A stretch of 64,000 bases of DNA, taken from Blastomyces gilchristii SLH14081. Its lineage: Eukaryota > Ascomycota > Eurotiomycetes > Onygenales > Ajellomycetaceae. Of this stretch, positions 36,445 to 46,860 are shown piece after piece (the stretch's first letter is position 1; the number at the start of each line of letters is the position of its first letter). A model generated the notes under the pieces. It saw only the letters and a list, made by a program, of their open reading frames with translations. It made no database searches and was not told the DNA's origin. The translations under genes were made by a program, and so were the position numbers. The stretch lies in contig NW_003101682.1 in NCBI RefSeq assembly GCF_000003855.2, positions 7,033,361 to 7,097,360 on the forward strand, read 5' to 3'.

Positions 36445-39000
36445 ATGCCTGCTTCCCAGTTCTTCAACAGCGAGTCGGACTACACCGATGATGTGTTTTC
36501 AGACCACAGTGATGAAAATACCAACAGAACTGAGAAGACTGACAGTGATGCAGAGATCTCAGAAGATGACAAGCTTTCTTCTCCTGAATATTATGAGGCT
36601 GAGAAGACTACTCTTGATGTCAAACAACTCTGACAGCACTGCTTGAAGAAAACCACAGTTGATAACATGAATAGAGTTCAAGACCACTGACACCGGTGAG
36701 TGTGATCTCAAGTGAGGCTTAAATCATATCACTAACTGTGAAGGCTCTCAGATACTGTGAATACATGAGGAGGAGAAATGTGCTTGACACCTACTGAACT
36801 CTCTCAATTCAATCTCTTAAAGAGTTTCTCAGCTGGGCCTGCAACCAGCATCACGGCAAAGGAGGAAGAAGGTGACTGAGAATTCAAGTTGTCAGCTCTC
36901 TGAAAACCTTCTGAAAGCAATTTTCCCAGGTCTATAAGTAAGACACGGGTGACAGCATCAATTCTCTGATCATGGCATAAGCACAGAATGTAATGTGGCT
37001 TCTACCCTGGTGTCTGATTCTCTTCTTTCTTGATATCTCTGTCTAAACTATTGCAGCAGATGATTGAGCTCATCATCAATGAGAAGAAGCTCAGCCGTGA
37101 GAAGAGGCCGGGGGATCCCATGTACATTGACGACCTCGCGGAGTACCTCCGCGTGCTTCTGGTCATGAATGAGATGGAGTTTCTGATCAGCTGGCTGCGC
37201 ATCGAGCTGATTCTCTTCTGCCAGGTTGCAGGGGTCACAGGCAATTAGCCAGATGCCTTGACCCAGCTTCAGTATTGAGATCTGAAGCTCATGCTGGTTC
37301 GGGACCCTCATTTCAGTGCATCTCATCTGTGTGTTGAGCTGACTGCTCACTTCACTAAGACCTTCTTAAGCATGAAGAATGTGTAAGTTTTCTCTCATTG
37401 ACTGTCTTATTTCTTTATAAGCTGACTAACTCTCTATTCAGTAACACTTTTTGACTTCTGAAGATCATCTATGACTTAACTTTAATACTCAGTTCTCATG
37501 TCTTTCTTCTGAAGATGCTGTTTCACATTCAGATATTTAAGTTATCAGATATCAGACACTCTGAGAACCTCTACAGCCTGAGTATTCTGAATGAACTTAA
37601 CTAGCAGAAACTACTGCTGCAGAATGACCTGATAAATCTGTTCATCTTCTGCTTAGCTGTCTGTGAAGAAGGTAATGTTCAAATTGTACATGAGATTCAG
37701 TTGATCACAGCATTGATGCAGACTTGAATGAAAAAGAGCAGTGAGATCACAGGCTTTCAGCAGGTTATGAAGTCTTATATTCTCTGTGATGCAGTAATGA
37801 AGAGTTTTAATGAGAGCTGTGAGTGTTCATCTGTTTCTTTCTTCTCTTCTCTCTTTGAGAGTGAGCATGCCTGTTGATGATACTGTTATTAGACAGTGAA
37901 TGTGAGCAATTCTCTTCAGAATCTGATGCTTCAGCATATCAGTATTGATACATTTCTCAAATACTATCTGAACTGAAATATCACTGCTGATGTTCTCAGC
38001 ATCTACTGTGACCTTGAGCTGCAGAAGATGCTGATAAGAATAATGTGCTTGATGAGTCAGTTTATTAACTATTATCAACTGTGAAAGCTGATGCTGAAGC
38101 AGTTAAAATCAGTAAATGATTAGCCACACATTCTGAAGATTACTTAAAGAGTTGAATGCCTGAAGAAGTGCTGTGACTCTACTGCAAGCTGGCTCTGTGA
38201 TCAGGTGAGACAGAGGTATCAGCAGAAGACTGAGAAAAACTGACAATAAGAAGTGAAATACAGGCGCCGGGTTGAGAAGCATGAGAGGTGAGATGAGAGA
38301 AATTACAAGACTGTTTGTCAGCTCTGCAGTGAGAAGCAACATGTGAGAATTGCACTCAAGTGTAAGATTCTAGAGTGATATCAGCAGAAACAATCTGTGA
38401 TTAACAGTAAGCAGCAGCTCTCTGAAAAGATTGTTAATGAGAATATGAGAAGTGCATTGAAGCAGTCTGAGTACATAACATCTGAACAGATGATTATAAT
38501 CAACATAATTCTAATACTGCTGTCAAAGACCTCAGAGATGAAACTGCAACAACAGATCACTGTTATTTATACTGTCAGTGCATACTGTGATGCTGAAGAG
38601 AAGCTGCTCTGCTATTAACATAGTCATGACTTCAGTCTCAAGCTGATCACTGTGAAATCAATGACTATCAAGATGAAAGTGATAACTTAGTCATTATTCA
38701 ACACACTTCTTAAGTCAGCTGTACAAGCAGTCTGAACAGAACAATGACTTAAAATATGCTTTCTCTGTTTACAGAACATTAAACTCTTACTAGCAGACTG
38801 AGTCTATTCATTCTGTGAACTGAGAGACCTGATCAAACATTTTCAGAGACAGTATCTGAAGCAGTTTCAGCTGATGAATTGTGATATCTGTAATATGAGA
38901 CTGAAAACACTGAAAGATCTTCTGCTTCATGTGAAAACTGCATATGAAACTGTTACACATTCACTTAAATACAGAATACTTACACAATTCAGTGAACTCA
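36445..39000 (+). pseudogene. DUF3435 protein relic (Starship-captain-type tyrosine recombinase)
   Basis: The plus-strand frame opens with MPASQFFNSESDYTDDVFSD, an acidic N-terminus. At about 37085-37245 it continues with SREKRPGDPMYIDDLAEYL and a WLRIELILF-QVAGVTGN block, then VELTAHFTKTFL near 37325, then LQHISIDTFLKYYLN-NITADV at 37930-37995, which corresponds to the C-terminal box carrying the active-site Tyr in these recombinases. A C2H2-like stretch (CDICNMRLKTLKDLLLHV) lies near 38880-38945. This order matches DUF3435 proteins, the family of Starship captains. Stops (TGA, TAG) replace sense codons at many points. About 170 bp (37085-37250) keep at least nine CpGs. It is a dead gene as read. 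Confidence 0.8.
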
Positions 39001-40040
39001 GTGTCTTGACTGACTATCTATCACTGAGCTCTCAACTATCTTGATTCCTGTATGGCAACCTGTGTGAGAAGATTAATTATCAAGATAAGAGTTTCATATG
39101 TGTCTGAAAGCCTCTGCTTATCTCACAGATTATTCACAATTTCTCATACTCTCACTTGTCTTTTCATTTCTCTTTCACATTTGATTAAGAATAAACTATT
39201 GCAATTGCACAACTCTTTTGACTTCAGCATAAATAATTATATACTATGTCTTTGCATCATCTTCACAGCAAGACTCACTGGTCAGTATTTACTCTATTTA
39301 AATATAATTGTTTTTCATTATCAGATATTTTTTATTGTTCAGCTAATTCAAAGATATATTCAAATTTCTATCTACTAATACTGTTGTAATTACAATAATA
39401 TAAAAATTATCTATATCATAAGATCTTATTCAGATTTGAGTGAGAAGATCTATTGATTATATAATATCATTGAAAACTTAACATCATCTTCTAGAATATT
39501 GAGTAATTAGTAATAATTCAGTAATAATGATAATTGCAATAGTAATTGATATTAATCTCAAGTAATAATGATACAGCAACTCATTGTCATTTGCAGAAAC
39601 TCATCATATCTGAGACTAGACAATTTAGAGTTATCAGCAAGATTAGTCAGCATTCTTTTCATCACTCATATAGCTCACTGAAGAATAGAGATATAAGTAC
39701 TTCAGTTAAAAACTGTCTTCATACAAGAGTCAATCTGAGAGCTGAAATTCAATCAGGTCAGAGACACAGTGATAGAAGAAGGCTGATAAAAGGTCAGAGA
39801 CTACATCATGTGATCACTAGCACAATGATCAAGAGAAGAGATACTATAATTAGTACTTAAGAATATATGCAGTAGGTTCACTGATCTAGATTGCCATGTT
39901 GAAGTCAGAAGCTCATAGACCTGACTGTTTTATAAAACACAGTTCATGAACCTTGTAGACTCAAAGATAGTCAACTTGTGACCATGCTGGCCTGTGAACA
40001 GTAGAGGCTATTGAATTGATTTCTGGAATTCTGTGATAAT
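39000..40040. other. AT-rich DNA with no recognised gene
   Basis: The frames at 39052-39378 and 39546-39860 are open by chance or are relics without a domain. The region separates the DUF3435 relic from the converging coiled-coil gene. Confidence 0.4.
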
Positions 40041-42477
40041 CAAGAACTCATGATTAAAAGCCTCAGAACTTTTCTGCATTTTGAATTATATATAACACTT
40101 AGTTCTTTCTTATTCTTATTCACTGTCAGCATACTGTAACACAGACATCATCATCTCTTCATCAATGTTCAACTCTCTGCTAAACATTATGAAGATGATG
40201 TTGATTTCATCTTCAATGACTGTGTCACAGTACTGTACAGAAGTGATCAGTTTTAAGTTCTTATTATAGAAGATTATCAGTCAGTTCTGAGCATTCTTCT
40301 TAGTCATTCACTTCATCATGAACCAGTCAGAAGGCTTGAATGAGTTAATAACTATCTTATATATGTTGATTCAATTCTCTTGCTTGCAAGTCTTGAAAAT
40401 GATTGTAATCATTCTAGCACCAGTTGACACATTCTTAAGCCTGAATGCTTCTTAAAGCTGTGACTCTGACTGTGAGTGTTGAAGTCTGTTACCTGTTTTC
40501 AAAGATTGTTTGACAGTGACTCTTCTTACAGTTCTCTGTGAAACATCTCTCTCTGAAGCTTTTGAGATGCCTTCAGGTCTCTGCAGCTTACTCTGCTGTA
40601 TTTGAGAGACTTTCAACTGTGTTGATCTGGCGGTGCTTTCAGCAGCTTTTCAACTCTTAACTTCTGAAGAGAGATCTGCAATGTTCATTACTTACTCAGT
40701 GCTTACAGAGTCAACAGTGCTGTGAGTACTATCACTCTTAATGAGTATGAAGAGTGTGAAGTTGAGCTGTGTGATAAGCTGTGAAATATGCATCTTCTCT
40801 GCAGCTGTTAACACAGCTGCTCTCTCTTCTTTCTTCAGCTGTAGCTGTACTGGCTTCACTGCCTCTCTTGCAGACTGCTCATGATCTGCTTACTCAGCAA
40901 CAGCTCTTTCTTCTACTTCTTGTTGAAGACATGTCTTTTCAGCTGTATATTCAATAGCTGTTCTTTTCTCAGCCTTCTTTTAAACCTGTTCCTGTTTAGC
41001 TCTCTTGACAGTATGCCTTTCCTTCTCTTCACACTGAATTTGCTCTTATTTAACTTGCTCAGCTGCAGCTTCTTCTGTATCTTGCTGAAGCTGTTTCTGT
41101 TTCACAGCATATTATTCAATAGTCACTCTTATCTTCTTCTCTTCCTGTCTCAGTTGTTCTTGTTCTACAGCATATCATTCAGCATCTGCTCTTGCCTTCT
41201 TCTCCTGCCTCAGCTGTTCCTGTTCCGCAGCATATTATTCAGCGGTCAATTTTTCCTCCTCCTTCTGCCTCAGCTGTTCTTGTCAAAGCTGTTCTTGTCA
41301 AAACTGTTCTTGTTCAGTGGTATATTGTTCAGCAGCCACTCTTGCCTTCTTCTCCTGCCTCAGCTGTTCTTGTCAAAGCTGTTCTTGTTCTGCAGCATAT
41401 CATTCAGCAGCTGCTCTTGCCTCCTTCTCTTTCTGTCTCAGCTGTTCTTGTCAAAGCTGTTCTTGTTCTGCAGCATATCATTCAGCAGCTGCTCTTGCCT
41501 TCTTCTCCTGCCTCAGTTGTTCTTGTTCCGCGGCATATTATTCAGCGGCCACTCTTGCCTTCTTCTCTTCCTGCCTCAGTTGTTCTTGTTCTGCAGCATA
41601 TCATTCAGTGATTAATTTTTCCTCCTCCTGCTGGTGAAGCTGTTCTTGTTCTGCAGCATATTGTTCAGCAGCCACTCTTACCTTCTTCTCTTCCTGCCTC
41701 AGTTGTTCTTGTTTCACAGCATATTGTTCAGCAGCCACTCTTGCCTTCTTCTCTTTCTGTCTCAGCTGTTCTTATTCTGCAGCATATTATTCAGCAGCTG
41801 CTCTTGCCTCATTCTTCTGCCTCAGCTGTTCTTGTTCTGCAGCATATCATTCAGCAGTCACTCTTGTCTTCTTCTTCTGTCTCAGCTGTTTCTGTTCTGT
41901 GGCATATTATTTCACAGCTAATTTTTCCTTCTCTCACTGATGAAGCTGTTCTAGTTTCACAGCATATTATTTAACAGTCACTCTTTTCTTCTTCTGTCTC
42001 AGTTGTTCTTGTTGAAACTGTTCTTATTCTGCAGTATAGTGTTTGATGAATACTCTTTCTTCAGCTTTCTTCTGACATTGAGCAAGTCTCTTGACAGTCT
42101 CAGTCACTGTCATCTCTTCAGTCTCTGTTTGATACTGAGCTTTGTTGACAGTCTGTTCTTATGCTTATTCAGCCTGCAAGGTGATCTTCTGTTCTTTCAC
42201 TTCTGTGTGAATTCAGGTTTCTTCAGTAGTAACTCTCTGTGTCATCTCTAACTGCATTGAACCTAGCTCATCATGATTAATAGTAGTATAATCATCATTT
42301 TCCAGCAAAGAAGCCTGTCCGAATCTTGTAAGTGAACTATCATTGAGTATGAAAAGTGATAATATTGACAAATTGAACAGATCACTTTCTAAAGAGACAG
42401 CTTCAACTCAAGTATAATTGAGAGATAAAGATGTCAATGACTTGTCAAAAAAAGCAAAATAGATGCATTGTCTCATA
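40040..42477 (-). pseudogene. Coiled-coil protein relic with internal 21-residue repeats
   Basis: A minus-strand frame can be followed from an ATG at 42477 to about 40.0 kb with no frameshift that I could see, broken only by TGA, TAA and TAG at expected Gln, Trp or Arg codons. An N-terminal stretch of about 90 codons (RFGQASLLENDDYTT, then an acidic part) leads into about 15 copies of a unit like EQYAAEQEQLRQEEKKARVA, then a Lys/Ala/Thr-rich part and a different C-terminal region. The repeats predict a long, highly charged coiled coil. No catalytic domain is seen, and I do not recognise the family. It converges on the DUF3435 relic, so it may be cargo of the same element (inference). Confidence 0.6.
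41090..42050 (-). repeat. Coding tandem repeat, unit about 60-66 bp, about 15 copies
   Basis: Units share CTGTTCTTGTTCTGCAGCAT on the plus strand and differ mostly by transitions; some carry an extra piece based on TGTCAAAGCTGTTC. Because the unit is a multiple of three, the reverse-strand frame is kept throughout. Some CpGs survive (near 41225 and 41530). Confidence 0.92.
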
Positions 42478-42499
42478 AATAATGTGAAGATCTTCTCAG

Positions 42500-44150
42500 C
42501 CGCTGAAATATCATCAGTATGCAGTTGATTGATGAAGAGAAACTGACAGTCTTACTACTGCACTCTAGTGTGTGAGAGCTCACACTGAGCATTTGACTTT
42601 GTCTCACTATTAGAGGTGAAATTGCAAGAGAGCTGATACTTAATAGAGATAGCAAGAGAGAAGCACTCTGTGATGTGATTAATAAGAGTCTTAAATATCT
42701 CACTCTTGTATTGAAACTGCTCAGAATTCTGTGCTTTCAGAAGAACAGCTTAAGCAATCTGATAATTGAGAGAAAGCTTAATGAGATCTGTGATTTATAA
42801 AGAGTCAAAATCAAGTTTTCATGTAAGAACAGTTATCTCATGAAGTGCTGTCTCATTAATCTTTTCATAATCAGGTTTTGTCATAAGATTGTCACTCTCT
42901 GACTCTCTGAGTATTTTCAGATAATGATGTATAGCATACAGTCAAAGCTGTTAATACTCAAGCTCTGTATATTAAGCTGAAGAGTCTGAATGTTGATAAT
43001 CAGTCTCTGATGTCTGAATCATACAATATCTGACCGCAGGATTGAGAGGTTTAAGACTGCTCAGCACAGTGCTTCAGAGTATGAAATGAAGTCTGCTGAA
43101 AACAATCAGTTGCTTTATACAGTTAATGCATGTCTCAAGATAATAGATGTTCTGAAAGAAGATGTGAAGAGATGAGATGATTTCTCTCTTTTCTTACAAT
43201 TTATTTCAGATAGTGGCATGATTGAAATTGTTAAAATTAATAAAGATCTTATTATCTGGAATAATACACTGCACAGTCTTTGCATTCTTATGAGAAATCT
43301 CAGAGGTCAAAAGCTGTAGAATCTTCACTGTATATAGATTGATTTTCATCATCTTATCATGATCATTATTTATGAGAGAGAATCAGAATTGCTTTATATA
43401 TGTAAGATAGATAATGATTTTCTACATAAATTAGCATCAGAAGACTATGAGAGTTGATGAAGAAGAATGAACTTCATTACAGTTCAGTGTCAGTACTCAG
43501 TGAAGAGAGCTGAGATTCATTTCATTTCACAGTTCAGAGATTGTCAGCAACACATTGAATACAGCACAGACATTGATGTAGACAGGTGAAGAGAGTTGTT
43601 GAAGCTGCTTGACTTTGTTACTTAATAGCTGAGACTTTCATCATTTCTCAAAGTGAGTATTTGTCTTGTATTGATATTGATGAACTGTTCAGTAGACTTC
43701 ATCATCACTTAATGGTTTTTTGTTGAAATATTTGTTAACAAGAGATGCTTGAAGGCCAGAGCTGATATCTGTGTGAGCATGTCAGAGGTGAGTGCAGAGC
43801 AGAAAGAGAAGCAAGAATGAGTGTGTAAATCATATTATTCAGATAAAGGTTGACAGTTCATCACTGATCACTGAGTGATAGCAGTTTCTCATCAGTCTTT
43901 AGATGATATTGACTGTGAAGACACTGTATCTGTTCTGTGAGAAACTGCAGCTGAGAGTATTAATCAGAAGAATTAGTCATCAGTGTATGAGCTATCACAT
44001 GTGCTGCATGAAGAGTGTTCACAAGATGTTACTAAGAGATGACAGTGATGACATGATACTGAATGTTCAGTCATTGACAGTCATTCTTATTGAAGATTTC
44101 ACACAATCACTTCATGTTATTTTGGTCAAGCCTGCAGAATAGAGACAGAT
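42500..44150 (+). pseudogene. Unrecognised gene relic
   Basis: A plus-strand frame starting near MQLIDEEKLTVLLLHSSV (about 42520) can be followed for over 1 kb with stops mostly at TGA and TAG; it includes EYEMKSAENNQLLYTVNACL, coiled-coil-like, and later a hydrophobic stretch. It is divergent from the coiled-coil gene at 42477, sharing a short AT-rich promoter region. No domain is recognised. Frame continuity after about 43.6 kb is uncertain, and introns are likely. Confidence 0.4.
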
Positions 44151-45930
44151 AGAAGGTAATTTGACTCAGATTGATTTTGATAATTCTCTGATATTTTATG
44201 CTCTGCTCTGTTGTCAGTTGTAGTTTCACATCAGTGAACATGAATCACTTCATAGCTGAATTAGATATGATAGCCTGGAAGAAAAATTCCTGAAGTCTTA
44301 GAAGAGTTTGTGTGCTATTACATGCTTCAGTGACATACTTATACCTGAGTCACCTCTGTAGAAGGCATTAGAAAAAGTGTGGCCTGTTTCATCATCAGAG
44401 GCCATTTCAAGCTCTTTACACACTATAAATACTGAGTTATGTTCTGTTGCTGCATTTATTGACTCAGACTCTTTGAGCTCTATCTGATATCATATTTGCT
44501 AGTCTATTCCTATTATATTTAGAGATGATATGTCAATGAAATTGAATAAGTGTGTCACTGTGATTGATTTTAAATTGCTGAAAGCCTGATATACTTCTTC
44601 TTCAGAGTCTACTTCATTGACAGGTCAGTCTGATAAGCTTCATCAATCACAGTGTGATCTTCAATTGAAAAGTATAAGTAAGAGAAAAGCTTCTTCAGTC
44701 TAGAAGTGTATCAGAAAGCTTCTGAAGAGCTCTTAAAGAAGTCTCAGTCTCTCTCAGATTATTGAGTCTGAAGTTCAGTCACTAATTATTCAGAATGAAT
44801 CTTCATGAGACATGTTTCTGAAGATGTTCAACTGTAAGCTTGCTGATACTGTTATTATCACTGTTTACTGTACTTATCTGTTCTGAGTTGTGATTATTCG
44901 GGAATATTCTATGAGAGATGTAGAGAGAATGTTACAGAGATTCAGACAAGTTTAACATTAAAATATCATCTTCATCAGAGAGTGCTACAGTGATAAAGAA
45001 GTTATATATACTCTGATTGATGATCTTTCTCTCACTCTTATGCAACTGGTTGACTGCTGTGCTTATCTCAGTGAGAGTCAGTTGACTTTGATTATTAAAC
45101 AGATGAGTCTTCTGCAGATCAGCTGTCATTAGAACATTACTGATAATCAGAAGATTCTTGATAATCTGTCTTATCTGATCACAGCTGGTTTTGAGTATAA
45201 ATTTCTGATATGTTCTAATATTCTACTAGGTCTGAATGAGTCTGTCAAAATTGATATAAATATGTATATGTACTTTAACAACTTCTGAGAGCTATTGCTA
45301 ATGATGCTTTACAGCTGACTTAGAGTTCTGTGTGAAGTGCCTGTCAAATCAGACTTAAATTGAATTTATCAAAGTGTTGATAATCATTATCATGAAGCTC
45401 ATGCAGAAATATGATAAGAATAATGAATTAATTGAGATTGATAATTTAGATTACTGATCTGTTAATTCAGCTTTCTTTGAATTTCTCTCAGCAACCTTCT
45501 TGACTATGTTTATTGAAATACTAAAACAGATGAGTTAAGTTTGACTCTCATTATCTATCTCAGATTCTTTACTGTTGCTCACTTCTTTCTAGCATTCACT
45601 CATATTAAAACAGTGTTCATCACTGAGTATGCTGATTGATCTTGCTTGCCTTGCTCTGATTTCTGCGCGCACTTTCTACTCTTGCAGATTGTGATTATTT
45701 CAATTGTCAGATTCTGCTTGTTTAGCATTTTCAATAATTTTCACTGAATTTTCATCAGACATAGTCACTGTGATTTGTACAATGAAACTGAAGAATTATA
45801 CTGTATCACTGTTCTTTGTTATTCACGTCATAATCAGTGATCTTTTCATTGAGCTTATCTAATCATTCTGCCTGTAAGCTAATTAATTATTTATTCTATT
45901 ATTAGAATAAGTCTGAATTAGAATGCTTAA
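44150..45930. other. AT-rich DNA with broken frames, no recognised product
   Basis: Plus-strand stretches of 40-60 open codons separated by TGA and TAA continue from the preceding relic, and one minus-strand frame exists at 44932-45129. Whether this is the 3' part of the same gene or another gene I cannot tell. Confidence 0.4.
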
Positions 45931-45944
45931 GTAAGTAGAGTAAC

Positions 45945-46860
45945 ATAACTAACTAAGTTAAGTGAAGTGTTTTTATTAAGTATATACAGAAGAGTCAACC
46001 TTGCTAAGTAAGTCACTCAACCTTGTTATATAATCAGATATCACTAGCGCGGTCTGTGCATCTATCTGACCTTGTAAAATACAAGAGTACAGCTAGTAAC
46101 AGAACTGTATTGTGTAATTTTCTTAAAGTAATGTATTAATATATTATATTTCAATTAATTTTCAATTAATTTTCAATCAATTAAAAATTAATTGAAATTA
46201 ATTGAAAATTAAAAATATTTTTAATTTTTAAATATAATATAATAGTGATAATATATATATATATATATAATTATAGATATATTGTTATAATTTCTTTAAT
46301 TAGTTGTAAATTAATTGTCAATCAATTAATAATCAATTGATATATATAATATATAACTTGTAGAAATATACTATATAATTTTTTAATCAATTATGTTAAT
46401 TAATAATCAATTAATAATTAGTAAATATATATATAACTTATCAAAATATATTACTAGTATTATAATTTCTTTAATTAATTGTAAATTAATTATCAATCAA
46501 TTGATAATCAATTAATATATATATATATAATTTGTAGAAATATACTATAGTGTAGTATAGTCTATATAATTCTTTAATCAATTATAAATCAATTGATAAT
46601 TAATTAATATATATACATACATATAACTTATAAAAAATATATTATAATTTTTCAATTAATTGTCAATCAATTGATAATTAATTGAATATTAGTTTTTCAC
46701 AGCTGTCACACTTTGTCATTGTATTTTAAACTAGTGAGGTCAGATAGATGCACGGGCCGCGCTAGTAAGATCTGATTATATAATGAGGTCAGATGACTTA
46801 CTTAGTGAGATTAACTCTTCTGCTTTCTGTTTTATTAAGTTCTCTAGTTAGATCTTCTAG
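45945..46860. mobile_element. Foldback (TIR) element with internal AATTAATT repeats
   Basis: A left arm of about 100-130 bp (45950-46085) is matched in inverted orientation at 46725-46860: ATATACAGAAGAGTCAACC, CTAAGTAAGTCA, TTATATAATCAGAT and TAGCGCGG-C-GTGCATCTATCTGACC occur in both arms with transition differences. The interior (46130-46690) consists of four or five imperfect units built on AATTAATTGTAAATTAATT and ATCAATTGATAATC followed by TATATA runs. No coding relic is present. A third copy of the arm, unmutated and shorter, is at 16262-16386. Confidence 0.75.

Noticed and set aside
36013..36633. 206-codon ORF taken as one protein
   Set aside because: Its first part runs from inside the hAT right end across the target duplication; only the portion from 36445 reads like the DUF3435 N-terminus.
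40881..41921. Plus-strand ORFs of Leu, Phe and Ser (244 and 95 codons) that look like membrane proteins
   Set aside because: They are shadows of the minus-strand coiled-coil repeat; all three plus frames are open because the unit is a multiple of three.
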